Virus record (IMG/VR): IMGVR_UViG_3300028840_003337
Span: 1-24,699 of that record
Length of the DNA: 24,699 nucleotides
Direction: 5' to 3' (one strand)
Source of the DNA: a virus
The notes under the pieces are model-generated. The model worked only from the letters and a program-made list of their open reading frames with translations, made no database searches and was not told the origin of the DNA. The position numbers were made by a program, and so were the translations under genes. Shown one piece after another: positions 1-9,480 of the stretch; the first letter of the stretch is position 1, and each line of letters begins with the position of its first letter.

Positions 1-1295
1 GTCGGAGCCAAAGTAGGTTCGAAAAGAGCGTAAAGGGCGTTATCCTCAGATCCGAAATATATCCGGCCTTCGTCTAAAGCGACCCCCCCCTTCGCCGTCG
101 AGGCGCCGGCGATAAACGACCAGGAAAAAGCCCCGGCAGAATCGAGACAATAGAAGCGGCTATCGGTACACCCGAAATATACCCGGTCGTCCCCGTCCGT
201 CGCGAATACCGTTTTACTTAAACTCGAGCCAGTATAATAACTCCATTCAAGGGTAAAGTCCTCGGCGGCCAGGCAGGTAACCCTCCCGATATAGTTTCCG
301 TATACGTATTTCGACTCGTCACCGAAGAGAGCCCCCGTCGTCTCGACGTTACTATTAGTTTCGTCTGAACCATATTCTGCGATCTTCCCCTCGTTCTCCC
401 ACTCCGTATCGAAAAGGTATTCCCTCCCATACGTGCTGGCGGTCCCACCGTCCCCTATCCCGATATAAGCGAGGGTCCCGGAGGTTCCATCGCCGTATGG
501 CCAGACGACGGTCTCCGCTACTGGGTTAGAATAGTGTGCTTCATATGCAGGGTAATACGACCAGTGGAGCATCCCTCCATCCCGTATATAATACGCGTCT
601 TTGTACGATATATCGTATACCCCCGAATAGGTCGAAACCATAAGGCAGTCCTCGGCTCCGAAACTATTAAGCGTAGGGCCGGTCCGCGCGGTCCCAAGGC
701 CGTTATACGACCACGAAAGGGCGCTGTTCTTATACCACTTGAGAAGTTTTCCATCGTGGGTTATCACTGATACGTATCCGTAATCATCGGCATACGATGT
801 CCAGACGGGACCATAGATCCCACTCCCGCAGTAGTACGTCCAGTGGAGGGCTCCGGTCGAGTGGATTTTATAAAGCCGACCGTCCATGCTCCCGGCATAC
901 GTGCCGTAGGCGTTAGCACAGGCCACCCCCGAAAAGACATTATCACCCGTAAGGTAAGACCACCGGAGGGTTCCATTCGAGTTTAGCGAGTAGACCCTAT
1001 CGTCGATACTACCGAACGAGACCGACCCGTCCATAAAGATAACCGGTGAACTATTTACATCATCACCGGTGATATACGACCAGTGCATGGCTACGTTTTC
1101 AGCTATCGCCTCGGCGGCGGTATTCCCCGTCCTCGAGTGGTCGTTCCCGAGTTGAGACCACGGCTGAGGAGTGGGGCCGGCAGTTGGTTGTGCAGTAGGG
1201 GCCGCAGGAGATGTCGCGGTCGGTTCCTGAGTTTGCCCTATCGCTGGAATACCTAGTAGACCTAGAACTACAAGGATTTCTATAAACCGTTTCAT
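1..1295 (-). CDS. Secreted PQQ-like beta-propeller protein (C-terminus off the left edge)
   Basis: The reading frame starts at an ATG at 1295 and stays open for at least 431 codons to the window edge. The N-terminus is a clear signal peptide ([20 protein letters not shown]), followed by a short Thr/Pro/Ala-rich linker. The propeller then opens with W-S-Q-L-x-N-D-x-x-x-T-G-N and carries repeated blades ending in the W-S-Y motif, such as [20 protein letters not shown]. This layout matches PQQ-like propellers, which fold as beta-propellers and often bind surface ligands rather than PQQ. The last visible residues (FEPTLAPT) may begin a Thr-Pro linker. The start overlaps the stop of the upstream gene as ATGA. 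Base composition looks more AT-rich than in the upstream gene. It is a paralogue of the propellers in the next two large secreted proteins. The biological role is unknown. Confidence 0.85.
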   Translation of the reverse strand, partial: MKRFIEILVVLGLLGIPAIGQTQEPTATSPAAPTAQPTAGPTPQPWSQLGNDHSRTGNTAAEAIAENVAMHWSYITGDDVNSSPVIFMDGSVSFGSIDDRVYSLNSNGTLRWSYLTGDNVFSGVACANAYGTYAGSMDGRLYKIHSTGALHWTYYCGSGIYGPVWTSYADDYGYVSVITHDGKLLKWYKNSALSWSYNGLGTARTGPTLNSFGAEDCLMVSTYSGVYDISYKDAYYIRDGGMLHWSYYPAYEAHYSNPVAETVVWPYGDGTSGTLAYIGIGDGGTASTYGREYLFDTEWENEGKIAEYGSDETNSNVETTGALFGDESKYVYGNYIGRVTCLAAEDFTLEWSYYTGSSLSKTVFATDGDDRVYFGCTDSRFYCLDSAGAFSWSFIAGASTAKGGVALDEGRIYFGSEDNALYALFEPTLAP

Positions 1296-4200
1296 CTCTC
1301 CACCACCATCGGGGCGTTCGTCACCTTGCCGCCCGCCTCATAGCTCCACAGGAGAGAACCGTCATCGGAGATGCCGAATATTTTCTGCTCGGCACCGATG
1401 AAGGTCTTTCCCTGCCACACGACGGGTGAGCTCCAGGTCCTTTCGCCGAGGTCGTAGCTCCATCGGAGCGACGGGGAGGTTCCGAGCGTTCCCGCAGGCT
1501 GCCTTCCGGTGTTCTGCACGTCTCTCTTGTACTGCAGCCAGTTGATAGGTGTTGCTGTCGGGGTGAATGTCGGTGTGCTCGTTGGCGTCTGTGTCGGCGT
1601 ATCGGTCGGAGTCGCGGTAGGCGTCTCGGTCGGCGTCGCCGTCTCTGTCGCAGTAGGCGTCTGCGTAGGCGTGTCGGTCGGAGTAATGGTAGGCGTATCG
1701 GTGGGCGTCTGTGTTACCGTCGGGGTATCGGTCGGCGTATAGGTCGGGACTCCCGTCGGCCAGGGCGTCGGGGTGTTCGTGATAGTCGGTGTGTTCGTCG
1801 CCGTAGGCGTCGCCGTCTCCGTGGGGGTATCTGTGGGGGTCGCCGTCGGTGTGTTTGTCGGCGTCTGCGTCGGTGTATCTGTCACGGTCGGCGTCTGCGT
1901 CGGCGTGTGAGTCGGGAGATTGCCGTCAACGACGTAGAGCCTGTTATCCGCCGAGCCGAAGACGACGCGCCCGTCTTCGTCTATCGACGGCCAGCCGGTG
2001 ATATCATCGGACGTCTCGTATGTCCACGCCATCGATCCGGAAGAGTCGAGACACCAGAGCCGGTTGTCGTCCGAACCGAAGTAGGAGTATCCGTCCCCAG
2101 CCGCGCTGACCGAGGTGGTGATACTGCCCCCCGGCAGATACGACCACGAGAGAGAGCCGGCAGAGGTCAGCCGAGCGAGACGGTCGCTCCCCGCCGACCA
2201 GATACCGCTCGATGAGTCGATAGCCGAGCCGTTGTCGGGATCGCTGACGCCGGTATACGTCCACGAGAGCGTACCGACGGAGGTCAGCTGGAACAGCCTG
2301 TCGGACCCGTCATCCATCGCCACAAGGATCGAGCCATCGACTGAATCGAGAGACGGGAGGCCCCAGGTACCGCCGGAGATGCCGTAGGACCACTTCATCG
2401 ACCCGTCGGAGTTGAGGGCCCTGAACCTCTCGGTATGAGAGCCGGCGTAGATTATTCCATCGCTGTCAGTCGCACCCCCCGTCCTGAAGCCGTCTGATTT
2501 CGTCGAGCGGTATGTCCATTCCAGTTCGCCCGTCTGATTGATTGCGAACATCGAGTAGACGCTGCCTCCGATATAGACCGTCTCGCTCCTGTCCTGCACG
2601 TTCGGAAGGCCGACGACGGGGCTTGACGAGTAGTTCGGGTTGCCCGTTGAGTACGTCCACGCCCTGCTGCCGCTCGGAAGCCAGGCGTGAAGCACGCCGT
2701 TCGAGTCGTAGACGTAGGCGTATTCCCACCCGAGGCCGATGAGCGTGTCGCCATCGCCTGCCGCCCCCACGGGGAGATACGACCACATAAGCGAGCCGTC
2801 GGAGTTGAGGGCGTAGACATTATCATCGGTGTCGGCAAAATAGATGCTTCCCTGCGGGTCGATGACAGAATGGCCCGTCACGTCATCGGCGGCCACCCAC
2901 GACCATCCGAGGACTGCCTCATACGATCCCTCGTCCGGCCCGATTCCCGTCCTCGCCTTCGTGCTTCCGGCGAACGGCCAGTCGTGATCGGGATAGGGGA
3001 CGGAGGGGGAGGCAAGGCCGTGGCTCCCGTCGAACGAAGCGCCGATGAACCACGAGTCCTTCGCCCTTGGGGATGGGTTCCGGGCGAAGGCGTCCCAGTA
3101 GTTCCAGTTTCCCTCGGCGGGAAGGTTGTAGAGGTAAAAGGTAAAGCTGCCGGTCGATGTCTCCTCCATCACACCGAGTTCGTCAGCCTGCCCCTCGGTC
3201 CATACGCCCGCCATCTTGCGCGGCTCGTTGCCGGAGGGAATAATCCAGTAGTCACGCGCCCACGGACTCGGATTCCTTGCAGTTGTGTCCCAGTAGGTCC
3301 AGTCGCCGGGGACGGGGATGTTGTAGAGGCTGAGGGTGGCGTTTCCGCTTTCTACTTTCTCGATCACCAGCTTATCGGACTCGCCGTCCGCGTCGGTATC
3401 GACGCCGGCGATGCAGATTAAATCATCGCCAGAGGGGATGTTCCAGAAATCCCTCGCCAGCGGTGAGGGGTTGCGGAGAAGCGCCTCGGCGTAGGTGTTA
3501 TCTCCGGGGAGCGGGGCGTTCCAGAGATAGAGCTCCAAACTCCCCTCGTCGTTCACAATCGTCGCCAGGTCCTCGAACCCGTCGTCGTTCACGTCCCCGA
3601 CCTCGGCGATATCCACCGTGTCGTTCCCCCCGGTGATGACCCACGTGTCGTACGCGAGGCCGTTTGCGGAGTTCCGGGCCTGGGCCGCCGCCTGTGTAAT
3701 GTCAGTCCTCATCGGTGTATTATAGATATAGAGCGTGTGATTGCCGGACGAGGACTTCATCACCGCAAGTTCCTGCGCCAGCCGATAGTCGCCAGTGACC
3801 TCGACCTCTGTCATGCCGACTATATCAACGGAACCTGACTCTGAACCGATCACCCACTCGTCCCTCGTCATCGCCCCGCCCTCCTGCCGGGCGTAGTTGT
3901 CCCAGTAGACCCAGTCGCCCGGCTGCAGGTTACGGTAGCCGAAGACGTGCTCTTCGGAGCTCTCGTCGCGGGCGTGAACGATACGCGGCTCCTTGTGTAT
4001 CGGCGTCGGGGTGTTCGCGGCTGTGTAGTAGAATACGCCCGCCTCGTACCAGCGCCTCGTCGTTGCGGTATTCGCTACATACTCACCGAGGTCGAGCCTG
4101 AAGTTCGAGCTATCGTTCAGGTCGTCCCACGTCCACGGTTCATCCGTCGTCGGATTGCTCGTATAGTCGTAGGTTATCCACCGAAACGCCTGCGCATAGC

Positions 4201-5137
4201 TGAAAGAATGGAGCGTAGAGTCGTCCTCGAGCTTGATCTTGTGCTGGTTCGATGTCGGCCCCCAGTCCATCGTCCGCGCGAATACCTGGACCAGCGTCGG
4301 GGAGTGGCCCGGAGTCGGGTTTACGTTCGCAAAGAACTGAAGCCGTATCGACGGGTTTGTCCCTGCCTCCGCTGACGCGGCGTAGATGTAATCCGATGTC
4401 GAGGTGCTGGCGAGACAGCTTGCGACAGTACCCTCGCCGACTTCCGTATACTGCCCTCCTTCGTACGGCCAGACGGTATCGAACGGGCGGCGGACCTGCC
4501 GCGTTCCATAGAGCGCATCCGGGTAGGGAGTGGGGCTCGGCTGCGGGATGTACGTCGGGGTCCTCGTCGGCGTCGGAGTGTTCGCCGCCGAGTAGACGTT
4601 CACGTGCATGGCGGCGAAAGCCTTCCACATCTCGCCGTATCCAGGGTACTGTGCTACGGTCGAGACCTCCAAGTCGTTCAACTTCGACCATGTCCACGGC
4701 TGACCGTCAGACGGGTCGGTGTAGTACGGGGCGCAGGAATACTCGCGCCACGCGTCATCCCCGACTCCGCAGGACCGCAGGCCGGCACCGTTCAGCTTCG
4801 TCCCGAGGTAGCCGATATAGTCCTGTTTGCCGTCCTTGCCCTTGATGGTAACGTTCACCCAGACGGGACTCTGCCCCGCAATCTGCGACGGGTTATCGAC
4901 GCCCCACACGTCCTCCATCGTCGTCACGCCGTTCGACGGCTGCATATAATTGACCGTCGCCGGGTCGTTGATGCAGATGAGAGGTACGCAGGGAGTATTG
5001 GCGCAGCGAGCCGTCATCTCGGTGGATATTTCAGAATCCGGGTAGAGAGTCTGGTAGTCGGCGCTCACCTTGACGATGGCGAGCGACGCGATGAGGGCCA
5101 CGAGCAGCGCGGCAGAGATGTACTGGTACGATTTCAC
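1292..5137 (-). CDS. Large secreted multidomain protein: paired beta domains, FG-GAP/VCBS-like repeats, PQQ-like propeller, Thr-Pro linker
   Basis: This 1281-residue protein uses a GTG start, with AGGAG about 10 bases further upstream. Residues 1-26 are a signal peptide or membrane anchor. Residues 27-190 and about 207-385 are two related domains sharing P-W-T-W-x-x-L-N-D. Residues about 396-712 are roughly 70-residue repeats with PGDWxYWDxxARNPSPxARDxW, and include two Ca-binding-like loops, DVNDDGFED and DTDADGESD, typical of FG-GAP/VCBS propellers. Residues about 716-1072 are a PQQ-like propeller with WSY/WTY blades. A Thr-Pro linker fills 1076-1197. A second propeller opens after it ([12 protein letters not shown]) but stops after about two blades, where the stop overlaps the next start. 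The gene lies downstream of the head-tail adaptor, so a virion or cell-surface role is possible. No enzymatic motif was recognised. Confidence 0.85.
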   Translation of the reverse strand: MKSYQYISAALLVALIASLAIVKVSADYQTLYPDSEISTEMTARCANTPCVPLICINDPATVNYMQPSNGVTTMEDVWGVDNPSQIAGQSPVWVNVTIKGKDGKQDYIGYLGTKLNGAGLRSCGVGDDAWREYSCAPYYTDPSDGQPWTWSKLNDLEVSTVAQYPGYGEMWKAFAAMHVNVYSAANTPTPTRTPTYIPQPSPTPYPDALYGTRQVRRPFDTVWPYEGGQYTEVGEGTVASCLASTSTSDYIYAASAEAGTNPSIRLQFFANVNPTPGHSPTLVQVFARTMDWGPTSNQHKIKLEDDSTLHSFSYAQAFRWITYDYTSNPTTDEPWTWDDLNDSSNFRLDLGEYVANTATTRRWYEAGVFYYTAANTPTPIHKEPRIVHARDESSEEHVFGYRNLQPGDWVYWDNYARQEGGAMTRDEWVIGSESGSVDIVGMTEVEVTGDYRLAQELAVMKSSSGNHTLYIYNTPMRTDITQAAAQARNSANGLAYDTWVITGGNDTVDIAEVGDVNDDGFEDLATIVNDEGSLELYLWNAPLPGDNTYAEALLRNPSPLARDFWNIPSGDDLICIAGVDTDADGESDKLVIEKVESGNATLSLYNIPVPGDWTYWDTTARNPSPWARDYWIIPSGNEPRKMAGVWTEGQADELGVMEETSTGSFTFYLYNLPAEGNWNYWDAFARNPSPRAKDSWFIGASFDGSHGLASPSVPYPDHDWPFAGSTKARTGIGPDEGSYEAVLGWSWVAADDVTGHSVIDPQGSIYFADTDDNVYALNSDGSLMWSYLPVGAAGDGDTLIGLGWEYAYVYDSNGVLHAWLPSGSRAWTYSTGNPNYSSSPVVGLPNVQDRSETVYIGGSVYSMFAINQTGELEWTYRSTKSDGFRTGGATDSDGIIYAGSHTERFRALNSDGSMKWSYGISGGTWGLPSLDSVDGSILVAMDDGSDRLFQLTSVGTLSWTYTGVSDPDNGSAIDSSSGIWSAGSDRLARLTSAGSLSWSYLPGGSITTSVSAAGDGYSYFGSDDNRLWCLDSSGSMAWTYETSDDITGWPSIDEDGRVVFGSADNRLYVVDGNLPTHTPTQTPTVTDTPTQTPTNTPTATPTDTPTETATPTATNTPTITNTPTPWPTGVPTYTPTDTPTVTQTPTDTPTITPTDTPTQTPTATETATPTETPTATPTDTPTQTPTSTPTFTPTATPINWLQYKRDVQNTGRQPAGTLGTSPSLRWSYDLGERTWSSPVVWQGKTFIGAEQKIFGISDDGSLLWSYEAGGKVTNAPMVVER
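1547..1914 (-). repeat. Thr-Pro repeat tract (coding)
   Basis: This is low-complexity DNA read on the minus strand as TPTxTPT units, about 120 residues. Codons are varied, so the tract is degenerate at the base level rather than a perfect tandem repeat. It forms a flexible linker between two propellers of the 1281-residue protein. Antisense reading gives false Val-Gly-rich ORFs. Confidence 0.9.
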
Positions 5138-5153
5138 CGGCTCTGGGTATCTC

Positions 5154-6113
5154 CTACAGTATGTCCCACTTGTGAAAGTCGAAGGCGTTCATCAGCCTAC
5201 GGATATCGAGCGGCAGATCTTCCTGCGTCGATACGACCATGCCCTCACCGTAGTTGGCGCTCCTCTGGCCCTCGAACTCCTTTTTCTCCATGAAGTAGTG
5301 CGTCACCTTGTTGGCGAGAAGGATGAGGTCCTCCGGCAGGCTCTCGAAGCCTGCGCGGTAGACCAGTTTGATGTTCTGCACACCGCGGGAGAAGACGGCG
5401 GTGGTCCCGGCCACGCGCCAGATGCTCGATATGCGCTGGATGCACATCTTGTCCTGCGAGACCACGTAGTCGTCCGAGTCCACGAGCGAGCCGCTTCCGA
5501 ACGTCCTCAGCGTGTCGTCGTGTATGCTCGTCACGCTGATTATCGGCTTATGGTGGGGATAGATGATGCCCGTCTCCCCGTCGCCGTCGTGGTACTCGGT
5601 GTAGTTGGCCGCTACGAACTCCGCGTTGTGCGTCGGGTCCCCGGAGAGGGCCCGGCTGATAAACTGGGAGGCGGCGGCGATCATCGTCTCGATGCGCGAG
5701 TCGAAGGTAGAATCGGTCTCGCCCGACTCTATCTCGGCATACGCCTTGTACCTGCCGAGGGTCGTCAGGTTCGCTCCGGCCCATGCGTCGGGGGAGATCG
5801 ACGAGGACGACACCGTGCGGATGAGGACCGTATCGGAATAGTTCCTCGTGGAGTTGTTGCAGTAGAACAGGAACGTATCGGCCCCCGCGTCCGAGCTGTC
5901 GAACGAGTAGGTCCAGATCCCGTCACCCTGCCAGGTCATCGCCGCGGTCGCGGTCGTCGGCGACGCCTTCCAGGTGTCGTCATCGAAGTCGTAGTATTTC
6001 GAGTCGGATATTCTTTTCACCTTGGCCGTGACGGTATCGGTGGACTCCGACCCCGGTATATGGAGCGACGCGACGAGCGTCGAATCGACTACTCTTGGAT
6101 TTCCGTATATCAT
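5154..6113 (-). CDS. Head-tail adaptor (gp6-like) with N-terminal Ig-like domain
   Basis: This is a 319-residue protein with an ATG start and a good ribosome site (AGGAGG seven bases before ATG). From about residue 110 it looks like an HK97 gp6-type adaptor, which forms the ring between portal and tail. The visible signs are [16 protein letters not shown], then a helix with [11 protein letters not shown], then [12 protein letters not shown], a [11 protein letters not shown] strand pair and late helices. This match is from family pattern, not a search. Residues 1-105 are extra for the family: a beta-rich domain with [21 protein letters not shown], resembling the C-terminal domain of the upstream product ([21 protein letters not shown]). 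That shared domain suggests the two proteins sit in the same virion substructure. It is followed 16 bases later by the large secreted protein. Confidence 0.75.
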   Translation of the reverse strand: MIYGNPRVVDSTLVASLHIPGSESTDTVTAKVKRISDSKYYDFDDDTWKASPTTATAAMTWQGDGIWTYSFDSSDAGADTFLFYCNNSTRNYSDTVLIRTVSSSSISPDAWAGANLTTLGRYKAYAEIESGETDSTFDSRIETMIAAASQFISRALSGDPTHNAEFVAANYTEYHDGDGETGIIYPHHKPIISVTSIHDDTLRTFGSGSLVDSDDYVVSQDKMCIQRISSIWRVAGTTAVFSRGVQNIKLVYRAGFESLPEDLILLANKVTHYFMEKKEFEGQRSANYGEGMVVSTQEDLPLDIRRLMNAFDFHKWDIL

Positions 6114-6122
6114 GAGTTCCTC

Positions 6123-7256
6123 CTAGTGGAGCATGTCCACCCGTGTCTTTATCGCCGTGAGGTCGCCGCTGACGATGTTCACCCTGCCGGGGAACCGTCT
6201 GCATCCCGTCGCCTCGACAAGGTAGATGAACGTGCCGAGGGTATCCAAGTCGGCGGCAGTAAAGGCTATCTCGTAGAGCCCGTCACCTTTTTCGGTCCAT
6301 TTCCCCGTCACATCATAGGCGGTATTATCGCCACCCGCTTTTCTTATGGTGACTGTTACATCGCCCTCGGCAATCCCCGTCTCCTCCGTCACGCCATCGC
6401 TTGAGTCCACGAGGAGGTTGAAGATGTTCGCCGGGTATCCGCTGCCGCTCGGGGTCGGCGTGTTGGTCGGCGTTTGCGTGATAGTCGGTGTCTGAGTTAT
6501 TGTGGGTGTATTCGTCAAAGTCGGGGTGGTTGTTGGGGTCTTGGTAATTGTCGGGGTGGCCGTCGCCGTGTGGGTATGAGTTGGTGTGCCCGTGATCGTG
6601 GGCGTTACCGTGGGGGTGCCGGTAGGTGTGCTTGTATTCACGGGCGTTAGCGTGATAGTAGGCGTCTGGGTCGGGGTGCTCGTTACGGTGGGGGTTTGTG
6701 TGGGTGTATCTGTTACCGTAGGGGTCGAGGTCGGTGTATTCGTCACTGTGGGCGTATGAGTGGGCGTATTCGTGATTGTCGGCGTATTGGTGATTGTGGG
6801 AGTCTGAGTAGGTGTATCCGTGATGGTTGGTGTCTGAGTAGATGTATTCGTTATCGTCGGAGTCTGGGTTGGGGTCTGGGTCGGCGTGATTGTAGGCGTG
6901 CCGGTCGGAGTCGAGGTCGGGGTTGCGGTCGGAGTAGAGGTACCCGTCGGCGTACCGGTTGCCGTGGATGTCGGCGTGCTCGTAGGGGTGGAGGTGGGCG
7001 TTGGCGTGCTCGTCGGCGTCCAAGTAGGCGTATTCGTGATTGTCGGGGTGGAGGTAGGCGTATTGGTCGGTGTGTTCGTCGGTGTATGGGTGGGGGTATT
7101 CGTCGGCGTATTAGTCGGAGTATTTGTCGGCGTGTTGGTTGGCGTATTCGTTATTGTTGGAGTCGGAGTATTGGATGGCGTGGGGGATGGCCCCACTAGC
7201 TTGTAGATGTTGTTATCCTGCGAGCCCATGTAAATCTCAAGCCCCCCACCTATCAC
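6123..7256 (-). CDS. Frame-shifted C-terminal part of the metallophosphoesterase/propeller protein: last blade, Thr-Pro linker, Ig-like domain
   Basis: This stretch has no convincing start of its own. It continues the propeller of the upstream gene in a different frame: the upstream frame reaches SRWSPP at the C8 run, and this frame continues with [20 protein letters not shown], which completes a PQQ-like blade. Joined, the protein would be about 1085 residues. After the blade come about 245 residues of Thr-Pro repeats and a C-terminal domain of about 105 residues (from [16 protein letters not shown] to TRVDMLH). That domain resembles beta-sandwich domains found in phage structural proteins and resembles the N-terminus of the adjacent adaptor. 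The coordinates start at the first base after the shift. A longer ATG/GTG-initiated ORF in this frame reaches 7355, but its first 33 residues do not look like coding sequence. Confidence 0.75.
   Translation of the reverse strand: MIGGGLEIYMGSQDNNIYKLVGPSPTPSNTPTPTITNTPTNTPTNTPTNTPTNTPTHTPTNTPTNTPTSTPTITNTPTWTPTSTPTPTSTPTSTPTSTATGTPTGTSTPTATPTSTPTGTPTITPTQTPTQTPTITNTSTQTPTITDTPTQTPTITNTPTITNTPTHTPTVTNTPTSTPTVTDTPTQTPTVTSTPTQTPTITLTPVNTSTPTGTPTVTPTITGTPTHTHTATATPTITKTPTTTPTLTNTPTITQTPTITQTPTNTPTPSGSGYPANIFNLLVDSSDGVTEETGIAEGDVTVTIRKAGGDNTAYDVTGKWTEKGDGLYEIAFTAADLDTLGTFIYLVEATGCRRFPGRVNIVSGDLTAIKTRVDMLH
6451..7184 (-). repeat. Long Thr-Pro repeat tract (coding)
   Basis: About 245 residues of TPT units with Asn, Ser, Ile, Gln, Asp or His between them, read on the minus strand. 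It is the longest of the Thr-Pro tracts here. At the DNA level it is a run of six-base units of the type GTNGGN, seen on the plus strand, with varied third positions. Such tracts can change length by recombination or misassembly. Confidence 0.9.
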
Positions 7257-9381
7257 AGGGGGGGGACCACCTCGACACGTCATTGTCCGTGAGGTAACTC
7301 CATCGGAACAGCCCTGCGGAGGTGAGCGAGTATAGCCTGTTGTCCGTCGAGCCATAATAGATACTCCCGTTATAATCTATCGCACTGGAGCCGTGGGGAA
7401 GTCCGCTGGCATAACTCCAGTTGAGCGTTCCGTTGGAGTTATATGAGGCGAGTCTTTGCCCTGTAGCGTCCTGTACTCCTACATAGAGTTCGTTCCCGTA
7501 GTCGTAGGTGACCCTATGGGGGTTGTCATCGTCGGCCACACTATAACTCCAGAGGAAGGTTCCGTCCGATTCAAATACGGCGAATGATTCGCCACCATAC
7601 AGCGGATATACAATTTGGTCGTACTTATTTATTACGGGGTACGAAGTTATGCTCGGAAATCCGGTTGCGTCATAACTCCAGTAGAGAGAGCCGTCAGAGT
7701 TGTAGGAGTAGAATATCTGCGGTGTCCCATCACCTCCGGCCTGCCCACATATCCTGTCAGTATCGCTCACAACTAACTTTGTTATAGTGCAGAAAGTGTC
7801 GCCGGGGATTGGATTGTAACTCCAGTTAAGACCTCCCACTGAACTGATACACGCAAGCCATCCCGGCCCCTCCTCGCTCGATGAGCCGTTCACCACTATA
7901 TCTCCGTCTGCCATCACCGTTGTAATTCCACCTGGCCCAGTATCCCCGCTATACCAGTTCGGCAGTCCGACGTATGACCACTCCATCGTCATGTCGGAGT
8001 TAACCGCAAAAACAACGCCAGCATCTGCCGTGCTGAGATAAGCGGTTCCGTTCTCACTGAGCGCCCATCCCCCTCCCGACCATATTCCCGGGTCGTAACT
8101 ACCGAACATAGTTCCATCAGAATTGATAGCGTACAGGTCGGCAGAAGATAGATAGTAAATCTTCCCGTCGGTACTCATCCTAAGCCTGTACGGGTCGCCG
8201 CCGACGTCATACGACCATTCAAGGGTGACGTCTTCATCGGGGCCGGTCCTGTTTGTGAAGCCCTGATTCTTCTTGTTCTTGTTGTACTCCAGCCACGAGA
8301 CAGCAGGCGGAGGCGGTAGGTCGAGCGTGAATTGTATATCGGGATACGCCGGAAGCTCCTCCAAATATGGTGAATAGGCATAATGCTCAATCTTATTTTC
8401 CGAAGGGGATACAGTCAGGTATGCAACCCATCCGTCACCGCCATCGCCCACATCCTGCCAGTCATGCAATAGCTGGTGTACGGGCCTATTATTTACCGAG
8501 TCTGTTATGCGGCTGATGGGCGTAGGCATCGCTTCGTATGAAACGTGACCGCTCTCGACCAAAAAGATATTGTTATGCTTCTTCACGAGGTCGGTGAACA
8601 TCACATCGGCCTCTGTCCCACCACACGCATAGTCATGGCAGTTTATTCCTGTTTCCCCCACGCTTCTCTGGTTATTCAAAAACATATAGAGGTGGGTATA
8701 TACGATTGCGTATCTGTCAGGGTATTCCGCTAGTATCAGGTCGGCCCATTCCATATCTTCCGCATCTGGACAAAACTCGATACCGATGGCGATAAACTTC
8801 TGCCCCCCAGCCTCAAATAGGGTATAGTTATTTCGATTGCTTCCCGATGGATAGTTGCCGGAATAGTATGGATACGAATCGAACCTGGACGGGCCGAACC
8901 ATGTGTCGTAATCCACGCTGGTCTTCGGGTCTACATTAACATTTATATCGTGATTACCGGGAACGACCATATAATCGACCACTCCGTCGAGGGCTTTCAT
9001 GCTACTCGACGCATAACTCCACTCGATGCTGTCGTTGTAATGCTCGACAATGTCGCCGAGGCCGAGGCACATTGTGATGTTGAGAGCGGATTTATTGTCG
9101 GCAATCCACTCCGTCGTCATATCGAAAATGTCGTAGTAGTTGTTGCCGTCTATGACGTAGTTCTGCGTGTCAGGTATTATTACAACAGTAAACGCCGTCG
9201 GCGTCGGAGTGATGGTAGGTGTCGGGGTCTGTGCCAGGGAGATCCCGGGGAGAGCCAGGCCGGATACTAGGGCCAGAGAGTAGGCCATCCGGAGGAACTT
9301 TCGGGAAAGAGGTTTATCCGACCACCGGCGTAGGCGATCCATGGCCTTCTTTACTACCCTTCGCTTACTCCTGAGAGTCAT
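7237..9381 (-). CDS. Secreted calcineurin-like metallophosphoesterase with PQQ-like propeller (frame ends early at a C8 run)
   Basis: The frame gives 714 residues. A basic N-terminus of about 30 residues precedes a hydrophobic signal segment ending GISLA at residue 50, then a short Thr-Pro linker. Residues 66-330 carry metallophosphoesterase motifs: IIPDTQNY (D71), GLGD (D110), PGNHD (N143, H144), YTH (H230) and SGHVS (H279). The usual final GHxH is GHVS here, so one metal-binding His appears lost. From about 360 a PQQ-like propeller opens ([13 protein letters not shown]) with repeated WSY blades. The frame ends with CDRWGA just past eight C residues, in the middle of a blade, and continues in another frame. 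The gene lies between the capsid and adaptor genes, where a secreted enzyme is unexpected. Possible substrates are phosphodiesters or phosphate esters outside the cytoplasm, but none can be named. Confidence 0.85.
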   Translation of the reverse strand: MTLRSKRRVVKKAMDRLRRWSDKPLSRKFLRMAYSLALVSGLALPGISLAQTPTPTITPTPTAFTVVIIPDTQNYVIDGNNYYDIFDMTTEWIADNKSALNITMCLGLGDIVEHYNDSIEWSYASSSMKALDGVVDYMVVPGNHDINVNVDPKTSVDYDTWFGPSRFDSYPYYSGNYPSGSNRNNYTLFEAGGQKFIAIGIEFCPDAEDMEWADLILAEYPDRYAIVYTHLYMFLNNQRSVGETGINCHDYACGGTEADVMFTDLVKKHNNIFLVESGHVSYEAMPTPISRITDSVNNRPVHQLLHDWQDVGDGGDGWVAYLTVSPSENKIEHYAYSPYLEELPAYPDIQFTLDLPPPPAVSWLEYNKNKKNQGFTNRTGPDEDVTLEWSYDVGGDPYRLRMSTDGKIYYLSSADLYAINSDGTMFGSYDPGIWSGGGWALSENGTAYLSTADAGVVFAVNSDMTMEWSYVGLPNWYSGDTGPGGITTVMADGDIVVNGSSSEEGPGWLACISSVGGLNWSYNPIPGDTFCTITKLVVSDTDRICGQAGGDGTPQIFYSYNSDGSLYWSYDATGFPSITSYPVINKYDQIVYPLYGGESFAVFESDGTFLWSYSVADDDNPHRVTYDYGNELYVGVQDATGQRLASYNSNGTLNWSYASGLPHGSSAIDYNGSIYYGSTDNRLYSLTSAGLFRWSYLTDNDVSRWSPPCDRWGA
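7241..7265 (-). other. Homopolymer hairpin at the frameshift point
   Basis: The minus strand has eight C (7265-7258), then TGTGATAGGT, then six G (7247-7242). CCU pairs with AGG inside, and six C pair with six G outside with one bulge, giving a strong hairpin. The upstream frame ends at a TGA immediately after the G run. Seven C would keep the propeller frame open. The site could be a phase-variable tract, a slippage site or a sequencing error. Confidence 0.7.
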
Positions 9382-9407
9382 CCCGAGGTATCCTTATATA
9401 CAAGTAG

Positions 9408-9440
9408 GGCCGCCGACGGGGGCTCTGCCCGCCGACGGCC
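9408..9440 (-). terminator. Stem-loop between capsid and secreted phosphoesterase genes
   Basis: The arms 9408-9420 and 9428-9440 can form a 13-bp stem with two G-U pairs in the minus-strand RNA, with a 7-base loop. The arms are also near direct repeats (both contain CCGCCGACGG on the plus strand). No clear U-run follows, so this may be an attenuator or RNA-stability element rather than a full terminator. The rest of the 99-base gap shows nothing recognisable. Confidence 0.35.
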
Positions 9441-9480
9441 TTCTGTCCTTGCTTCTGACTGTGCCGTGCTATGGCTGCGC

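Noticed and set aside
1547-1914. CRISPR-like or tandem-repeat array
   Set aside because: The periodicity is six to twelve bases, codons vary, and it is in frame as TPT units. There are no spacers of regular length.
6886-7206. Plus-strand ORFs rich in Val-Gly or Arg-Gly across the Thr-Pro tracts (also near 1509-1742)
   Set aside because: They are antisense readings of the TPT repeats. Low-complexity DNA of this kind stays open in several frames, and no ribosome site or family resemblance supports them.
6123-7355. An independent gene starting at 7355 in the frame of the Thr-Pro protein
   Set aside because: The first 33 residues are antisense-like and lie inside a good propeller blade of the other frame. 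The sequence reads better as a shifted continuation of the upstream gene.
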